From the NCBI GenBank assembly GCA_023426125.1, contig JAFABI010000043.1:59389-123388 (forward strand): a stretch of DNA of 64,000 bases, read 5' to 3'. Both the position numbers and the translations under genes were made by a program. Of this stretch, positions 35,874-44,131 are shown in pieces; position 1 is the stretch's first letter, and each line of letters opens with the position of its first letter. The notes below the pieces were generated by a model. The model saw only the letters and a program-made list of their open reading frames with translations, was not told the DNA's origin and did no database searches. The stretch comes from Bacillota bacterium. Its GTDB lineage: Bacteria; Bacillota; Clostridia; Acetivibrionales; DTU013.

Positions 35874-36680
35874 GTGTTGAAGGTTTTGATCATTGATGAT
35901 GAGGAAATCATCCGGATCGGTCTGCGAAGTACCGTTGACTGGGACCGTCTGGGATGTGTGGTGGCAGGGGAGGCGGAGGATGGAGACGCAGGGCTGAAGC
36001 TGATAAATGCCACAGACCCCGATATTATCTTTACCGATATCCGGATGCCCGGCCGGAGTGGCCTGGAAATGATATCGAAAATCAGCGCCTTGAAGGACAA
36101 TTGCAAGATAATCATTCTCACAGGCTACAGGGATTTCGAGTATGCCCAGGAAGCCATAAAGCAACGCGCTTTCAGATTCTTGCTGAAGCCGGTTAAAACG
36201 GATGATTTAAACCTTGCCATTGAAGATGCGGTAAAGGAAATAAAAAAGGAAAGATCCAGGGAAGAGATCTTCAGCAACCTGGAAAAAAGGGTCAAGGAAT
36301 ATTACGGCCTTGAGCACTCGGAGCCGAAAAGCAGATCCGAAAAAGACAATGAAGCCGGAAGCAATCCCACATACATTGTAAGCCGGGCACTGGAGTATAT
36401 GAAGGCCAATTTCCACAGGGATCTGAGCCTGAAGACCATTGCCGACGAAGTATACGTCAGTACCTGGTATTTGAGCAAGCTGCTGAAAAAAGAGACCGGG
36501 GACAACTTTATCAACATCCTGAATGAAATGCGGGTGGAAAAGGCCAAAAAGCTCCTTCGCGACCCGAAATTTAAAATCTATGAGATAGCCGGTGAAGTAG
36601 GCTTTACCGATGTCCCCTATTTCACAAAAATCTTTAAAAAGGTAACCGGATTTACTCCCATGGAGTATAAGAACAAGTAA
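35874..36680 (+). CDS. YesN-type AraC response regulator (short)
   Basis: A 268-residue regulator. The receiver domain (1-120) has D8/D9 and the phosphorylation site D55 in FTDIRMP. A short linker leads to the AraC DNA-binding domain (165-268) with IADEVYVSTWYLSKLLKKE and EIAGEVGFTDVPYFTKIF. It lacks the 250-residue middle region of the YesN protein at 10701. It starts with GTG or the following TTG; AAGGGGG lies about ten bases upstream. It is the partner of the kinase at 33764 and probably acts at the repeated sites at 33655 and 36761. Confidence 0.92.
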   Translation: MLKVLIIDDEEIIRIGLRSTVDWDRLGCVVAGEAEDGDAGLKLINATDPDIIFTDIRMPGRSGLEMISKISALKDNCKIIILTGYRDFEYAQEAIKQRAFRFLLKPVKTDDLNLAIEDAVKEIKKERSREEIFSNLEKRVKEYYGLEHSEPKSRSEKDNEAGSNPTYIVSRALEYMKANFHRDLSLKTIADEVYVSTWYLSKLLKKETGDNFINILNEMRVEKAKKLLRDPKFKIYEIAGEVGFTDVPYFTKIFKKVTGFTPMEYKNK

Positions 36681-36734
36681 TAAAGCAATGCTGTTTGCAG
36701 CACAAAACTTAATTATATCCCATTTGTTCGAAAA

Positions 36735-36784
36735 GGCATATGCCACAAATACGGCATTATTTGTACGATTTCGGCATATTCGTA
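36735..36784. promoter_or_regulatory. candidate YesN-type binding sites before the permeases
   Basis: 36761-36784 repeats the element at 33655-33678 with 18 of 24 identical positions. A further partial copy in the other orientation (TTTGTGGCATATGCC, minus strand of 36735-36749) lies beside it. A cluster of sites upstream of the permease transcript is what an AraC-type dimer would need. Confidence 0.45.
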
Positions 36785-36870
36785 TGATGATTTCCAGTCT
36801 GACAAAATATTTAAATAAAAACCAAATACGTCTCCTTTAAAAGCATACCTGTCGCATTTAAACTAAATCT

Positions 36871-37092
36871 ATGGTGATACCTTTCCGGAAGATATTTGGT
36901 CCCAGAGGTTTTTATATCAAAATGATTGCCGCCATCGAGACCTTCAAGAAAAACGGTATCATTCCTGTTTCCGTCTCCATGGGGCACATACCGCATTACT
37001 GGATAGAACACCTGATACTGTCTGGCGGAGGTATTGAAGAGCACAGGAAGAACTTGAAGGATGCCGTACCTGAATCACGGGTCACAGCATGA
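36871..37092 (+). pseudogene. relic of a sugar-binding lipoprotein gene
   Basis: A 73-codon frame whose product aligns with an internal stretch of the binding protein at 32295. FKKNGIIPVSVS followed by PHYWIEHLILSGGG parallels FNNKNITPIACA followed by PHYLIETFLLSMGG. There is no signal peptide, lipobox or ribosome-binding site, and both ends of the family are missing. It sits exactly where a binding-protein gene would stand, ahead of two permease genes. It is inferred to be the leftover of an internal deletion; the divergent lipoprotein gene at 32295 has presumably taken over. Confidence 0.7.
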
Positions 37093-37128
37093 TTTCGTCG
37101 TAATTTATTTCCACCGGGAGGGATAACT

Positions 37129-37995
37129 TTGTACAAGGATAAAAAGATCGCCCTATTGTTTCTGGTACCTGCCGTTGCACTTATCGCCGCCTTTTTATAC
37201 TGGCCTTTCATCCTCAGCATTTTCAACAGCTTTTTCAAAATCGCCTACTTTGGTGCAAAAGGCGGCTATGTAGGCCTTGATAACTTTAAAATGATGTTCT
37301 CCGATCCTGTGGTGGGAATCAGCGTAAAAAACACCTTATATCTTATGGGCATGGTGATTGTTTTCCAGGTCGGCATTGCCCTCGTGTTGGCTCTCATGGT
37401 GTCGGGAATCAACAGGGGGAAACAGTTTTTCCGCGTCGTATTTTTCTTCCCGGTTGTAATTTCGGCCACGGCACTGGGGCTTTTGTTTGTTTTGATGTAC
37501 GACTATACCAGCGGCGCGTTGAACCAGCTGATGCTCATCTTGGGGCTGGAGCCGGTGTGGTGGCTGAATGAAAGAAATGCATTGATCGGTGTTTCCATCC
37601 CGGTGCTCTGGCAATATGTGGGTTTCTACTTTGTAATATTGCTGACGGCCATAAACAAAATCCCTGAAGAGCTTTATGAATCGGCATATCTGGAGGGTAT
37701 CAGGGAAACAGAAAAGACTGTCTTTATAACCATTCCCCTGATCTGGGACATAATCAAAGCAGTACTCATCCTTGCAATAACCGGAGCCCTTAGGGTATTC
37801 GACCTTGTCTGGGTGATCTCACAGGGTGGTCCCCAGGATGCGTCACAGCTTCTGGGAACATACATGTACAAGCAGGCTTTTGAATCCTCCCAAATAGGAT
37901 ATGCTTCCGCTGTTGCAGTCCTCATTGTAGTATTGGGACTGGTGCTCTCCTTTATTTCAAGGGTGCTTACAAAGCGGGAAGAGGTCACATACTGA
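37129..37995 (+). CDS. CUT1 sugar ABC transporter permease (MalF type)
   Basis: A 288-residue membrane protein with six helices. It starts with TTG behind GGGAGGG. The EAA loop reads YESAYLEGIRETEKTVF near residue 185. This differs from the usual E-x-A-x-x-D-G by a Glu in place of the Asp. SQGGPQDASQLL marks the MalF/UgpA type. It is followed after 23 bases by its partner permease. Together with the binding protein at 32295 it forms the second YesM/YesN-controlled importer. Confidence 0.92.
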   Translation: MYKDKKIALLFLVPAVALIAAFLYWPFILSIFNSFFKIAYFGAKGGYVGLDNFKMMFSDPVVGISVKNTLYLMGMVIVFQVGIALVLALMVSGINRGKQFFRVVFFFPVVISATALGLLFVLMYDYTSGALNQLMLILGLEPVWWLNERNALIGVSIPVLWQYVGFYFVILLTAINKIPEELYESAYLEGIRETEKTVFITIPLIWDIIKAVLILAITGALRVFDLVWVISQGGPQDASQLLGTYMYKQAFESSQIGYASAVAVLIVVLGLVLSFISRVLTKREEVTY

Positions 37996-38018
37996 TACTG
38001 GACGGAAAGGTGATTGCG

Positions 38019-38900
38019 ATGACCGGTAAAATTAATGGAGAACAGAATGCGGCGTTAATACCCGAAACCGGACTCTCCAGGGTGTCGCCCTGGAAATGCC
38101 TGATTTATATTGTCCTGTCTTTATGGTCCCTGACAACAATCTATCCCATGTTCTGGCTGATAAACAACTCGTTTAAGCCTTCAGGCGACGTGATCAGCGG
38201 TTCCTTCGGCCTGGCGGGAAGCTTCGATTTGATTAATTACAACATTGCCGTAGAGAGGATAAATATATTGAAAGCATACTATAACAGCCTGATCATTTCG
38301 GGAAGCGTAGTCCTGCTGGTGATGATACTGGCAGGTTTATCCGCCTATGTTATGGCCAGGTATAAATTTCCTCTGAAAAGTGTAATCTATACGGCTCTGG
38401 TGGGCAGTATCCTGTTTCCGGTGTTTTCAACGGTCGTTCCCGTTTTTACCATGCTGTCGAAAATGGGGCTGGTCAGCACGCATCTGGGACTTATTTTGCC
38501 CCAGACTGCGGGAAATCTGCCTTTTGCCATTCTGATCCTGTCGGCTTATATGGCAACAATCCCCGTGACTCTGGAAGAAGCCTCCTATATGGACGGCTGC
38601 AGTATGTGGCAGAGGTTTGCAAAAATCATCGTGCCCATTGCCAGGCCCTCCTTTGCAACCGTAGGAATATTTACTTTTCTATGGTCCTATAATGATCTGT
38701 TTATGTCGCTGGTAATCCTGCGTAAAAGGGAATCCTATCCCATCTGCGTATTGTTGAGCCAGATCAGCAGCATTTACGGGACGGATTTCGGCCTTATGGC
38801 CGCTGCGGTCACCATGACGGTCGTACCGGTGATGATCATCTATCTCCTGGCCCAAAACCAGATTATCAAAGGGCTGACAGCCGGGGCCATTAAGGAATGA
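38019..38900 (+). CDS. CUT1 sugar ABC transporter permease (MalG type)
   Basis: A 293-residue membrane protein. The start is ATG 38019, because GGAAAGG lies eight bases upstream. A GTG at 38010 in frame overlaps that site. The EAA loop (LEEASYMDGCSMWQRF) is near residue 190 and is regular. The protein ends in LTAGAIKE, typical of MalG-like permeases. It is the last gene of the permease pair, and no ATPase gene follows. Confidence 0.92.
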   Translation: MTGKINGEQNAALIPETGLSRVSPWKCLIYIVLSLWSLTTIYPMFWLINNSFKPSGDVISGSFGLAGSFDLINYNIAVERINILKAYYNSLIISGSVVLLVMILAGLSAYVMARYKFPLKSVIYTALVGSILFPVFSTVVPVFTMLSKMGLVSTHLGLILPQTAGNLPFAILILSAYMATIPVTLEEASYMDGCSMWQRFAKIIVPIARPSFATVGIFTFLWSYNDLFMSLVILRKRESYPICVLLSQISSIYGTDFGLMAAAVTMTVVPVMIIYLLAQNQIIKGLTAGAIKE

Positions 38901-38987
38901 TTAAAAATGCATAAAATCCTTATGTCCCGAATGGAAGCAAGTACGTTGGGGACGGATGGTATAAGGCAGAAACTGTATCACAGCCAT

Positions 38988-40262
38988 TCAAAGCTGATCC
39001 TTGAATGCGTCGGTTTGGCCGGGGAGGCAGGAGCCCTCGGATGCAGATGCTGCGGCAGCCTGTGGATTTCCCTTCTTCCTGTCAAAGAACATGATGGAAA
39101 CAAGCCCCGGCACCAGAAATACCGGCAGCAGGTATAGCACGGAATGGATGGAAAACCGGATGGATATAAACCCGGACAGCACCGGTGAAAGAACCCAGGC
39201 GATATTGCTTACCAGGCCCTGTATGCCAAACAGTACACCCCTTCTTTCCGGAGGCGTGATTTCCGATGTCATGGACATTACAATGGGTTCCATTCCTCCG
39301 AGGAAAAAGAAAAACAATCCGTAAAACAGGGTAAAAAGAATAAGATTGTCAGCGATAATCAGTGGTATCGAGGCTGCAATTCCCAATATAAACATGGCCT
39401 TGATCACAAGGAACTTGCTATGCCTGTCTCCCAGCCGGCATAGCGTGAGACCTGCCAGGGCCGTCATCAGACCGGTGACTCCGTTCACGATGCCGGTCGC
39501 CTTGGTTGGGCTCCAGATGCCTGTAATCCTCTCCTGTATGAACAATGGAAGGTAGGGGCTAAAAACCGATCTGACAAATCTCAACAAAAAAATCACTGAC
39601 AGCAAGGTAATCATGAGCGAGCTAAAAAGCAGCAGGATTGAGCGTAAACCTTTGCCTTCCCGTGCTTCATCGGGCCGGACCGGTTTGGGAACGATTTTTT
39701 CTTCCTTTACAAGGAGCAGCACCAGCAGAAAATCAATCAGCGCCAACACCCCGCCGATATAAAAGCTTACCCTGTAGCCCAGAAGGTCGGCGAGAAAGCC
39801 GCCGATTACAGGTCCGGCGGAAGTTCCGATAAAAGTTGAAGAAGACAGAAATCCGATGGCAAAGGACAGGCGGTTGGAAGGGACGCTGGTAGCAACAAGC
39901 GCCGTAGAGGCGACGACGGTTCCTGTAAAGATGCCCTGGATGAACCTTAGCACGATAAGCTGGTTGACATCCGTGACAAAGCCCATGGCAGCAATGATAA
40001 CGGCGGCAAACCCCATAGCCCTGAGCAGCATAAGCTTTTTGCCCCATTTGTCCGCGGCCATGCCCCAGATGGGAGACATCACTGCCATTGAAACACCGGG
40101 GGCAATCGTAAGGATGGCCGAATATAGTTTGACCTTGTCCGGGTCCACAACTCCCAGCTCCTGTATGTAAAACGGAAGGAAAGGCATACCAAAGCTGAAG
40201 CTCATCAGCATGAAAATCTGGGAGAACCATACGGTATACAGGTTTATTTTCCAGCGTTCCAA
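38988..40262 (-). CDS. MFS efflux-type transporter
   Basis: A 424-residue major facilitator protein with twelve predicted helices. The loop-2/3 motif GMAADKWGKKLML near residue 69 and motif C-like SAGPVIGGFLADLLGYR near 147 point to the drug:H+ antiporter branch (MdtG/YqjV-like). TTG at 40262 is chosen as start with GAGG eight bases upstream. A GTG three codons earlier overlaps that site. It is convergent with the permease genes. The substrate is unknown. Confidence 0.88.
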   Translation of the reverse strand: MERWKINLYTVWFSQIFMLMSFSFGMPFLPFYIQELGVVDPDKVKLYSAILTIAPGVSMAVMSPIWGMAADKWGKKLMLLRAMGFAAVIIAAMGFVTDVNQLIVLRFIQGIFTGTVVASTALVATSVPSNRLSFAIGFLSSSTFIGTSAGPVIGGFLADLLGYRVSFYIGGVLALIDFLLVLLLVKEEKIVPKPVRPDEAREGKGLRSILLLFSSLMITLLSVIFLLRFVRSVFSPYLPLFIQERITGIWSPTKATGIVNGVTGLMTALAGLTLCRLGDRHSKFLVIKAMFILGIAASIPLIIADNLILFTLFYGLFFFFLGGMEPIVMSMTSEITPPERRGVLFGIQGLVSNIAWVLSPVLSGFISIRFSIHSVLYLLPVFLVPGLVSIMFFDRKKGNPQAAAASASEGSCLPGQTDAFKDQL

Positions 40263-40576
40263 AATATTCACCTCGGTTATAGCGCGTTCCTGTCGTGCAT
40301 TTAATCATTATCCCTCTTTAGACAAGTCCATGTCAATAGCACGGACGCCTATCATATTATTAAATCCCAGTGTTTAAGCTCAAGATGGAAATGGAAAAAT
40401 TTTTTTTGATGGTGTATACTGGGATTAGTGCAACATCGAAACATTTAAATGATCTTTTCGGAAAGGATATGCCCAAGCCTTCGTAATATTTACAGAAGGC
40501 GCATAAAGGCCGATGATTAAAGGTCTGTTTCGCTGCAGCATTGGAATCTGATTGGAGTTACAAGGAGAAAATCAAG
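40263..40576. other. divergent intergenic region
   Basis: This gap must hold control signals for the MFS gene (leftward) and the aminotransferase (rightward). An AT-rich stretch with a TATACT box near 40412 is the only promoter-like feature noted. No gene or repeat was seen. Confidence 0.25.
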
Positions 40577-41686
40577 ATGAAATTCAACGAATTCAAGCTG
40601 GAGAGATTCTTTGCAAAGTATGAGTTCAATGTAGAGCACACCATAAGCTCTTCCGACTGCGAGTCCATCAAAGCCGCAGATTTGGTTGCGCTTGCCGGAG
40701 ACGGCCTTAAAATGGCCTGGCACGATCTGGAGCTTGGCTATACGCAATCCAAAGGGCATCCCCAATTGTTGGAGGAGATAGCAAAGCTTTATGGAGGAAC
40801 GGTTTCAGAGCGGATACTTGCCGTTGTGCCGCAGGAGGGAGTACTGATCGCCTTAAGCAGCCTTCTTGAAGCGGGAGACCATGTAATCATCATGAGTCCG
40901 GCGTATCAATCCCTTAGCGAGGTGCCGGCAGCCCTGGGCTGTGGGATATCTTCATGGCCAGTCAATGAACTGGACGGCAGGTGGGAGCTGGATATCCATC
41001 TGCTTAAGGCGTTGATTAAAAAGGAAACGAAACTGCTGATTGTGAATTTTCCCCACAATCCTACCGGTTACCTGCCTTCAATGGATGTTTTCAATGAGCT
41101 TGTGAATATTGCCCGCAGCGCAGGCATATACATATTTTCCGATGAAATGTACAGGCTGTCCGAGTATGCTGCTGCCGACAGGCTGCCGCCCATGGCGGAG
41201 ATCTATGAGAAGGGGATCTCCCTGTCCGGACTGTCAAAGACTTTCGGACTGCCGGGCTTAAGGTCGGGGTGGCTTGTAACGCAGGATGAGGCTCTGTTCA
41301 GGCAGTTTCTATTGCAAAAGGATTATACCACCATCTGCGGCTCCGCTCCGGGTGAAATACTTTCCATTATGGCGCTGCAAGCGAAGGATGCCATCATCGG
41401 AAGGAATCTCGGCATTATCCGGGAAAATATCAGGTATATGGAGAATTTCCTGGCCAGACACGGGGAGCAGATAGGCTGGGTCAGGCCCAAGGCAGGCCCG
41501 GTAGCCTTCGGCAGGCTGGAAAACGGAATGGATGCGGAGCAATTCAGCAGCAAAGCTCTTCAGGAAAAAAGCCTGCTTGTCCTTCCCGGCTATGTTTTTG
41601 ACTATGAGCGCAGCTTTTTCCGGCTGGGATTGGGCAGGCTGGGGTTTAAGGCCGGCCTGGATTTGCTGGAGGAACTGCTTGGGTAG
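40577..41686 (+). CDS. PLP-dependent class I/II aminotransferase
   Basis: A 369-residue fold-type I aminotransferase. The start is ATG 40577 with AAGGAG just upstream. The PLP-binding pattern is intact: VNFPHNPTGYLP (Asn contacting PLP), IYIFSDEMYRLSEY (Asp/Tyr) and SLSGLSKTFGLPGLRSGW with the Schiff-base Lys. The C-terminal Arg that holds the carboxylate lies in RLGLGR. Related proteins act on aromatic or neutral amino acids or on capreomycidine-like substrates. The donor and acceptor are not clear. It stands alone, and a MITE-like element follows it. Confidence 0.9.
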   Translation: MKFNEFKLERFFAKYEFNVEHTISSSDCESIKAADLVALAGDGLKMAWHDLELGYTQSKGHPQLLEEIAKLYGGTVSERILAVVPQEGVLIALSSLLEAGDHVIIMSPAYQSLSEVPAALGCGISSWPVNELDGRWELDIHLLKALIKKETKLLIVNFPHNPTGYLPSMDVFNELVNIARSAGIYIFSDEMYRLSEYAAADRLPPMAEIYEKGISLSGLSKTFGLPGLRSGWLVTQDEALFRQFLLQKDYTTICGSAPGEILSIMALQAKDAIIGRNLGIIRENIRYMENFLARHGEQIGWVRPKAGPVAFGRLENGMDAEQFSSKALQEKSLLVLPGYVFDYERSFFRLGLGRLGFKAGLDLLEELLG

Positions 41687-41747
41687 GAAAAGGATGACCG
41701 GTCAACCGGCATAACGGGTCATGTTGGGTGGAGTGTCCCGGACAAAA

Positions 41748-41864
41748 GGAGCTGTCTCAAAATGCGGATTGCCCAATGGCAATCACTGCAAATTGGTTGA
41801 TACATGTTGGTATCCCCACTATGCAGGGGGCGCATTGTGCGTCCGCGCATTTTGAGGCAGCCCC
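41748..41864. mobile_element. MITE-like element, 117 bp
   Basis: Imperfect terminal inverted repeats: GGAGCTGTCTCAAAATGCGG on the left; the right end, read on the minus strand, is GGGGCTGCCTCAAAATGCGC. There is no open frame inside. The right half contains a GTAGGGGCGCGC-type core (41825-41850). The ends resemble those of transposase-bearing insertion sequences with a CTGTCTCAAAA tip, so a non-autonomous derivative is likely. Confidence 0.55.
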
Positions 41865-41876
41865 TTGTTCATTCTT

Positions 41877-42632
41877 CTATTCCAATACAGTTGCCGAATA
41901 CAGCTTTCTGAAATTTGGCCTTGTGGCGGTTTCCAGAAGGTGTGCCGAAACCTCGGATCCGCTTATCCGGTTTGCATTTAATGCTGCGATGATGCCGTCC
42001 GCATTCATAATACCTATACCATGGCCATAATACTGCCCGGTTCCCAGATCGATGGCGTTTTCTCCCTGCCATTCGGGCGTCAGGGGGTCGACATCGGGGT
42101 TTGCAAAGTATCTGCAGTCTCCGGGGAAGTATTCTCCCGGATCCCTTTGCGTTGCGACGCCCAGATGCTGATTTACATGCTGCCAGTTCATCAGATAGAT
42201 CCCGGGAAAGCTCTGGTCGAACAACTCCGGCTTGTATGAATCCAGGACTGCTTTATAATAAACAATGACGATGGCGGTTGCACATTCGGTCCCATACCTG
42301 CGCCCTCTTGCGTATATGTCCAGGATTGCGTCGGAAGGCTTGATACCTGCCTTCAGAGAGAAACCGCCTTCTTCGGTACGATCCCAGAAATCCGGGTTGC
42401 ATTCCGAATCGCGGAAGGTCCTGAAACGCAATCGGGCCCTATAGAGCTCATTGGATGCATTAATGATATTTTTACGCAATCCAAGCTCAAACAAAAGCTC
42501 CTCCTGCGCAGTAAACCTGTATGAGCGGCTTGCGGCGGACATGGTCTCCAGCACCTTTTTTTCCACTTCCGTCAATGGATGCTCACCGGCAACATCATCG
42601 GGTTTTATTTCTCTACCTGCGATAATAAGCAT
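41877..42632 (-). CDS. tgl: spore-coat protein-glutamine gamma-glutamyltransferase
   Basis: A 251-residue enzyme that cross-links Gln and Lys side chains of spore-coat proteins. The start ATG at 42632 overlaps the stop codon of the upstream gene (TAATG) and follows GGGAGGGCGG. The catalytic Cys is C117 in RRYGTECATA, E187 lies in PEWQGEN and H204 in YYGHGIGI. The length and the spacing of Cys and Glu match the known Bacillus subtilis enzyme (245 residues, C116, E187, H200). The NWQHVNQHLG motif near 149 is typical. It is coupled to the unknown gene at 42632-43633. Confidence 0.93.
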   Translation of the reverse strand: MLIIAGREIKPDDVAGEHPLTEVEKKVLETMSAASRSYRFTAQEELLFELGLRKNIINASNELYRARLRFRTFRDSECNPDFWDRTEEGGFSLKAGIKPSDAILDIYARGRRYGTECATAIVIVYYKAVLDSYKPELFDQSFPGIYLMNWQHVNQHLGVATQRDPGEYFPGDCRYFANPDVDPLTPEWQGENAIDLGTGQYYGHGIGIMNADGIIAALNANRISGSEVSAHLLETATRPNFRKLYSATVLE

Positions 42633-43633
42633 TACATCCGCCCTCCCATTGCCATTTTCATACTTTTTAGCTGATCCTCGATGGAAAAGTGTATCCACTG
42701 GTTCCACTGGTGCATATTGCGCCTGTAAAGAAAATAGGAGAAACCGGCCAGCTGCAGGCGGATCTCCGGCTCCAGTGCCCTGAACCGGCTCAGTATACCT
42801 TCTTCCTCTTCGGAATAATCCCTGAAGGGCTTCCCATTGCTGGGAGAAACCGGTTTACAGAGATATTTTGCCTCCGAAGACAAGGCATACGGGATGGGAT
42901 TGGCGGTAAGGTGAAGGCATTCTTCCGTACGGTACAGAAACATGCTGTTTTCCCGGATCCATTGGGAGACTTCATAATACATTTTTGCCGGAGTCGTATA
43001 CCTGTTGCTTTCCACATAAGGAATGAAGTTTAAGAGCTTGCAGGCAAATTCGTAATCCCTGCTGTCCTGCGAATAGAGGTAGTTGGCCAGAAGCAGCAGA
43101 CTGTCAGGGTTTCTTGCCTCGAAGAATGCCCAGACCAGATTATGTACAAGCAATCCTTTTTTATAGCGCTTGAAGAGCATATCGGCAACAGCGGGAAGAA
43201 TGGAAGAATCGCTATAATGCCGGACCAGCAGGGCGGCGGAAAGCTCCATCAGTTCGTCGTACCTGTTGTCCAGACCATCGTCGGCGCAGCCTGTAAGCAG
43301 AATCCATTTTAACGTTTCCTGAACTTCGATGTTGCAATTTTTCACAAGGTATTCAACGCATGCGGTATCTTTGCGGAGGATGGCATTAGCCAGCCGGACG
43401 GCTTTCAAATACTTGTTGCTGAGGCGGGTCAGAAGTCCGGTTCTGACAAGCGCCGGCTTTAGCAGATACAACGTGGGAAATTGCAGCGTTTCGTCATTTA
43501 TCAGCGCTGCAGCTGTTTTTTTATTTGCCGCAGCCATTTTGCCGAAATATTTACTTACTTCTTCCGAGCCTTGTGCAAGCCGGATGCTGTCCAGCTTACC
43601 GGCTTCAAATTCCTTTAATTCCTTGACGGACAT
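42632..43633 (-). CDS. unknown helical protein coupled to tgl
   Basis: A 333-residue protein not assigned to a family. It is almost wholly alpha-helical, with several HEAT-like helical pairs (VRLANAILRKDTACVEYLV, LLLLANYLYSQDSRDYEF). There is no signal peptide or membrane segment. Its stop codon overlaps the tgl start, so both proteins are made together. Role inferred: a substrate-presenting, localising or inhibitory partner of the transglutaminase during coat assembly. There is no direct evidence beyond the overlap. Confidence 0.75.
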   Translation of the reverse strand: MSVKELKEFEAGKLDSIRLAQGSEEVSKYFGKMAAANKKTAAALINDETLQFPTLYLLKPALVRTGLLTRLSNKYLKAVRLANAILRKDTACVEYLVKNCNIEVQETLKWILLTGCADDGLDNRYDELMELSAALLVRHYSDSSILPAVADMLFKRYKKGLLVHNLVWAFFEARNPDSLLLLANYLYSQDSRDYEFACKLLNFIPYVESNRYTTPAKMYYEVSQWIRENSMFLYRTEECLHLTANPIPYALSSEAKYLCKPVSPSNGKPFRDYSEEEEGILSRFRALEPEIRLQLAGFSYFLYRRNMHQWNQWIHFSIEDQLKSMKMAMGGRM

Positions 43634-43804
43634 AAAAACATCACCCTGGGTATAACAATTCTGTTATACAATATGGCATGCTAGCCTGGAGTGCTACCAT
43701 TTTTTCGCAGGGCGAGGATGAATTCCTGCTTTTGCAGGAAATATAAAGAATGCGAACTAAGATGAGACAGGGATTTATACAAACCAAGATAGACAGCTCC
43801 CCCG

Positions 43805-43906
43805 CTGTCATTGCGAGGAGCCGTGCGACGCGGCAATCTCAACATCCAGCAAGGATAGCATCATTGAGATTGCTTCGCCTCACTTACGTTCCGCTCGCAA
43901 TGACAG
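43805..43906. repeat. GCAATGACA-type inverted-repeat element, copy 1
   Basis: A 102-bp element with perfect 13-base ends CTGTCATTGCGAG/CTCGCAATGACAG and an inner pair GCAATCTC/GAGATTGC (43833-43873). No open frame. A diverged copy lies at 58626-58702. Elements of this look are widespread in bacterial intergenic DNA. Confidence 0.7.
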
Positions 43907-43947
43907 GGTGTCAAGGGGTGTCAACAACCCCGCCCCCTTGACACCCC

Positions 43948-43974
43948 CGGACACGCAATGTGCGCCCCTACAGT
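43948..43974. repeat. GTAGGGGCGCGC-type palindromic repeat, locus 7
   Basis: On the minus strand CTGTAGGGGCGCAC then ATTGCGTGTCCGG. It lies between the GCAATGACA element and the long hairpin, in the 498-base repeat cluster ahead of the dehydrogenase gene end. Confidence 0.65.
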
Positions 43975-43989
43975 CGATTTACGTCCTTA

Positions 43990-44048
43990 TGTCAGTGTAC
44001 CTGTCCCCTTGACATGTTCCCCATGTCAAGGGGACAGGTACATTGACA
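43990..44048. repeat. long perfect hairpin with GGGGACAGGTAC core
   Basis: Two 27-base arms with one mismatch, closed by the five-base loop TTCCC; the inner 21 pairs are perfect. The arm contains CAAGGGGACAGGTAC, similar to the REP units at 46769 and 63577. It is among the strongest hairpins in the window. Confidence 0.75.
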
Positions 44049-44104
44049 CATGACATACTGTCCTGTTAGTGCACAAAATCCAACCTACATGCATCCCGAA
44101 TGAC

Positions 44105-44127
44105 ACACAGGAACCGTCTCCCTGTGT
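44105..44127 (-). repeat. REP-like unit next to the dehydrogenase gene
   Basis: On the minus strand ACACAGGGAGACGGTTCCTG and TGT, a 7-base stem with a GAGACGGTT loop. It lies five bases past the stop codon of the gene at 44132 and may act as its terminator. Confidence 0.55.
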
Positions 44128-44131
44128 TCCT

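Noticed and set aside
43805..44130. CRISPR array
   Set aside because: The repeats here are different inverted elements, not equal direct repeats with regular spacers, and no cas gene is in the window.
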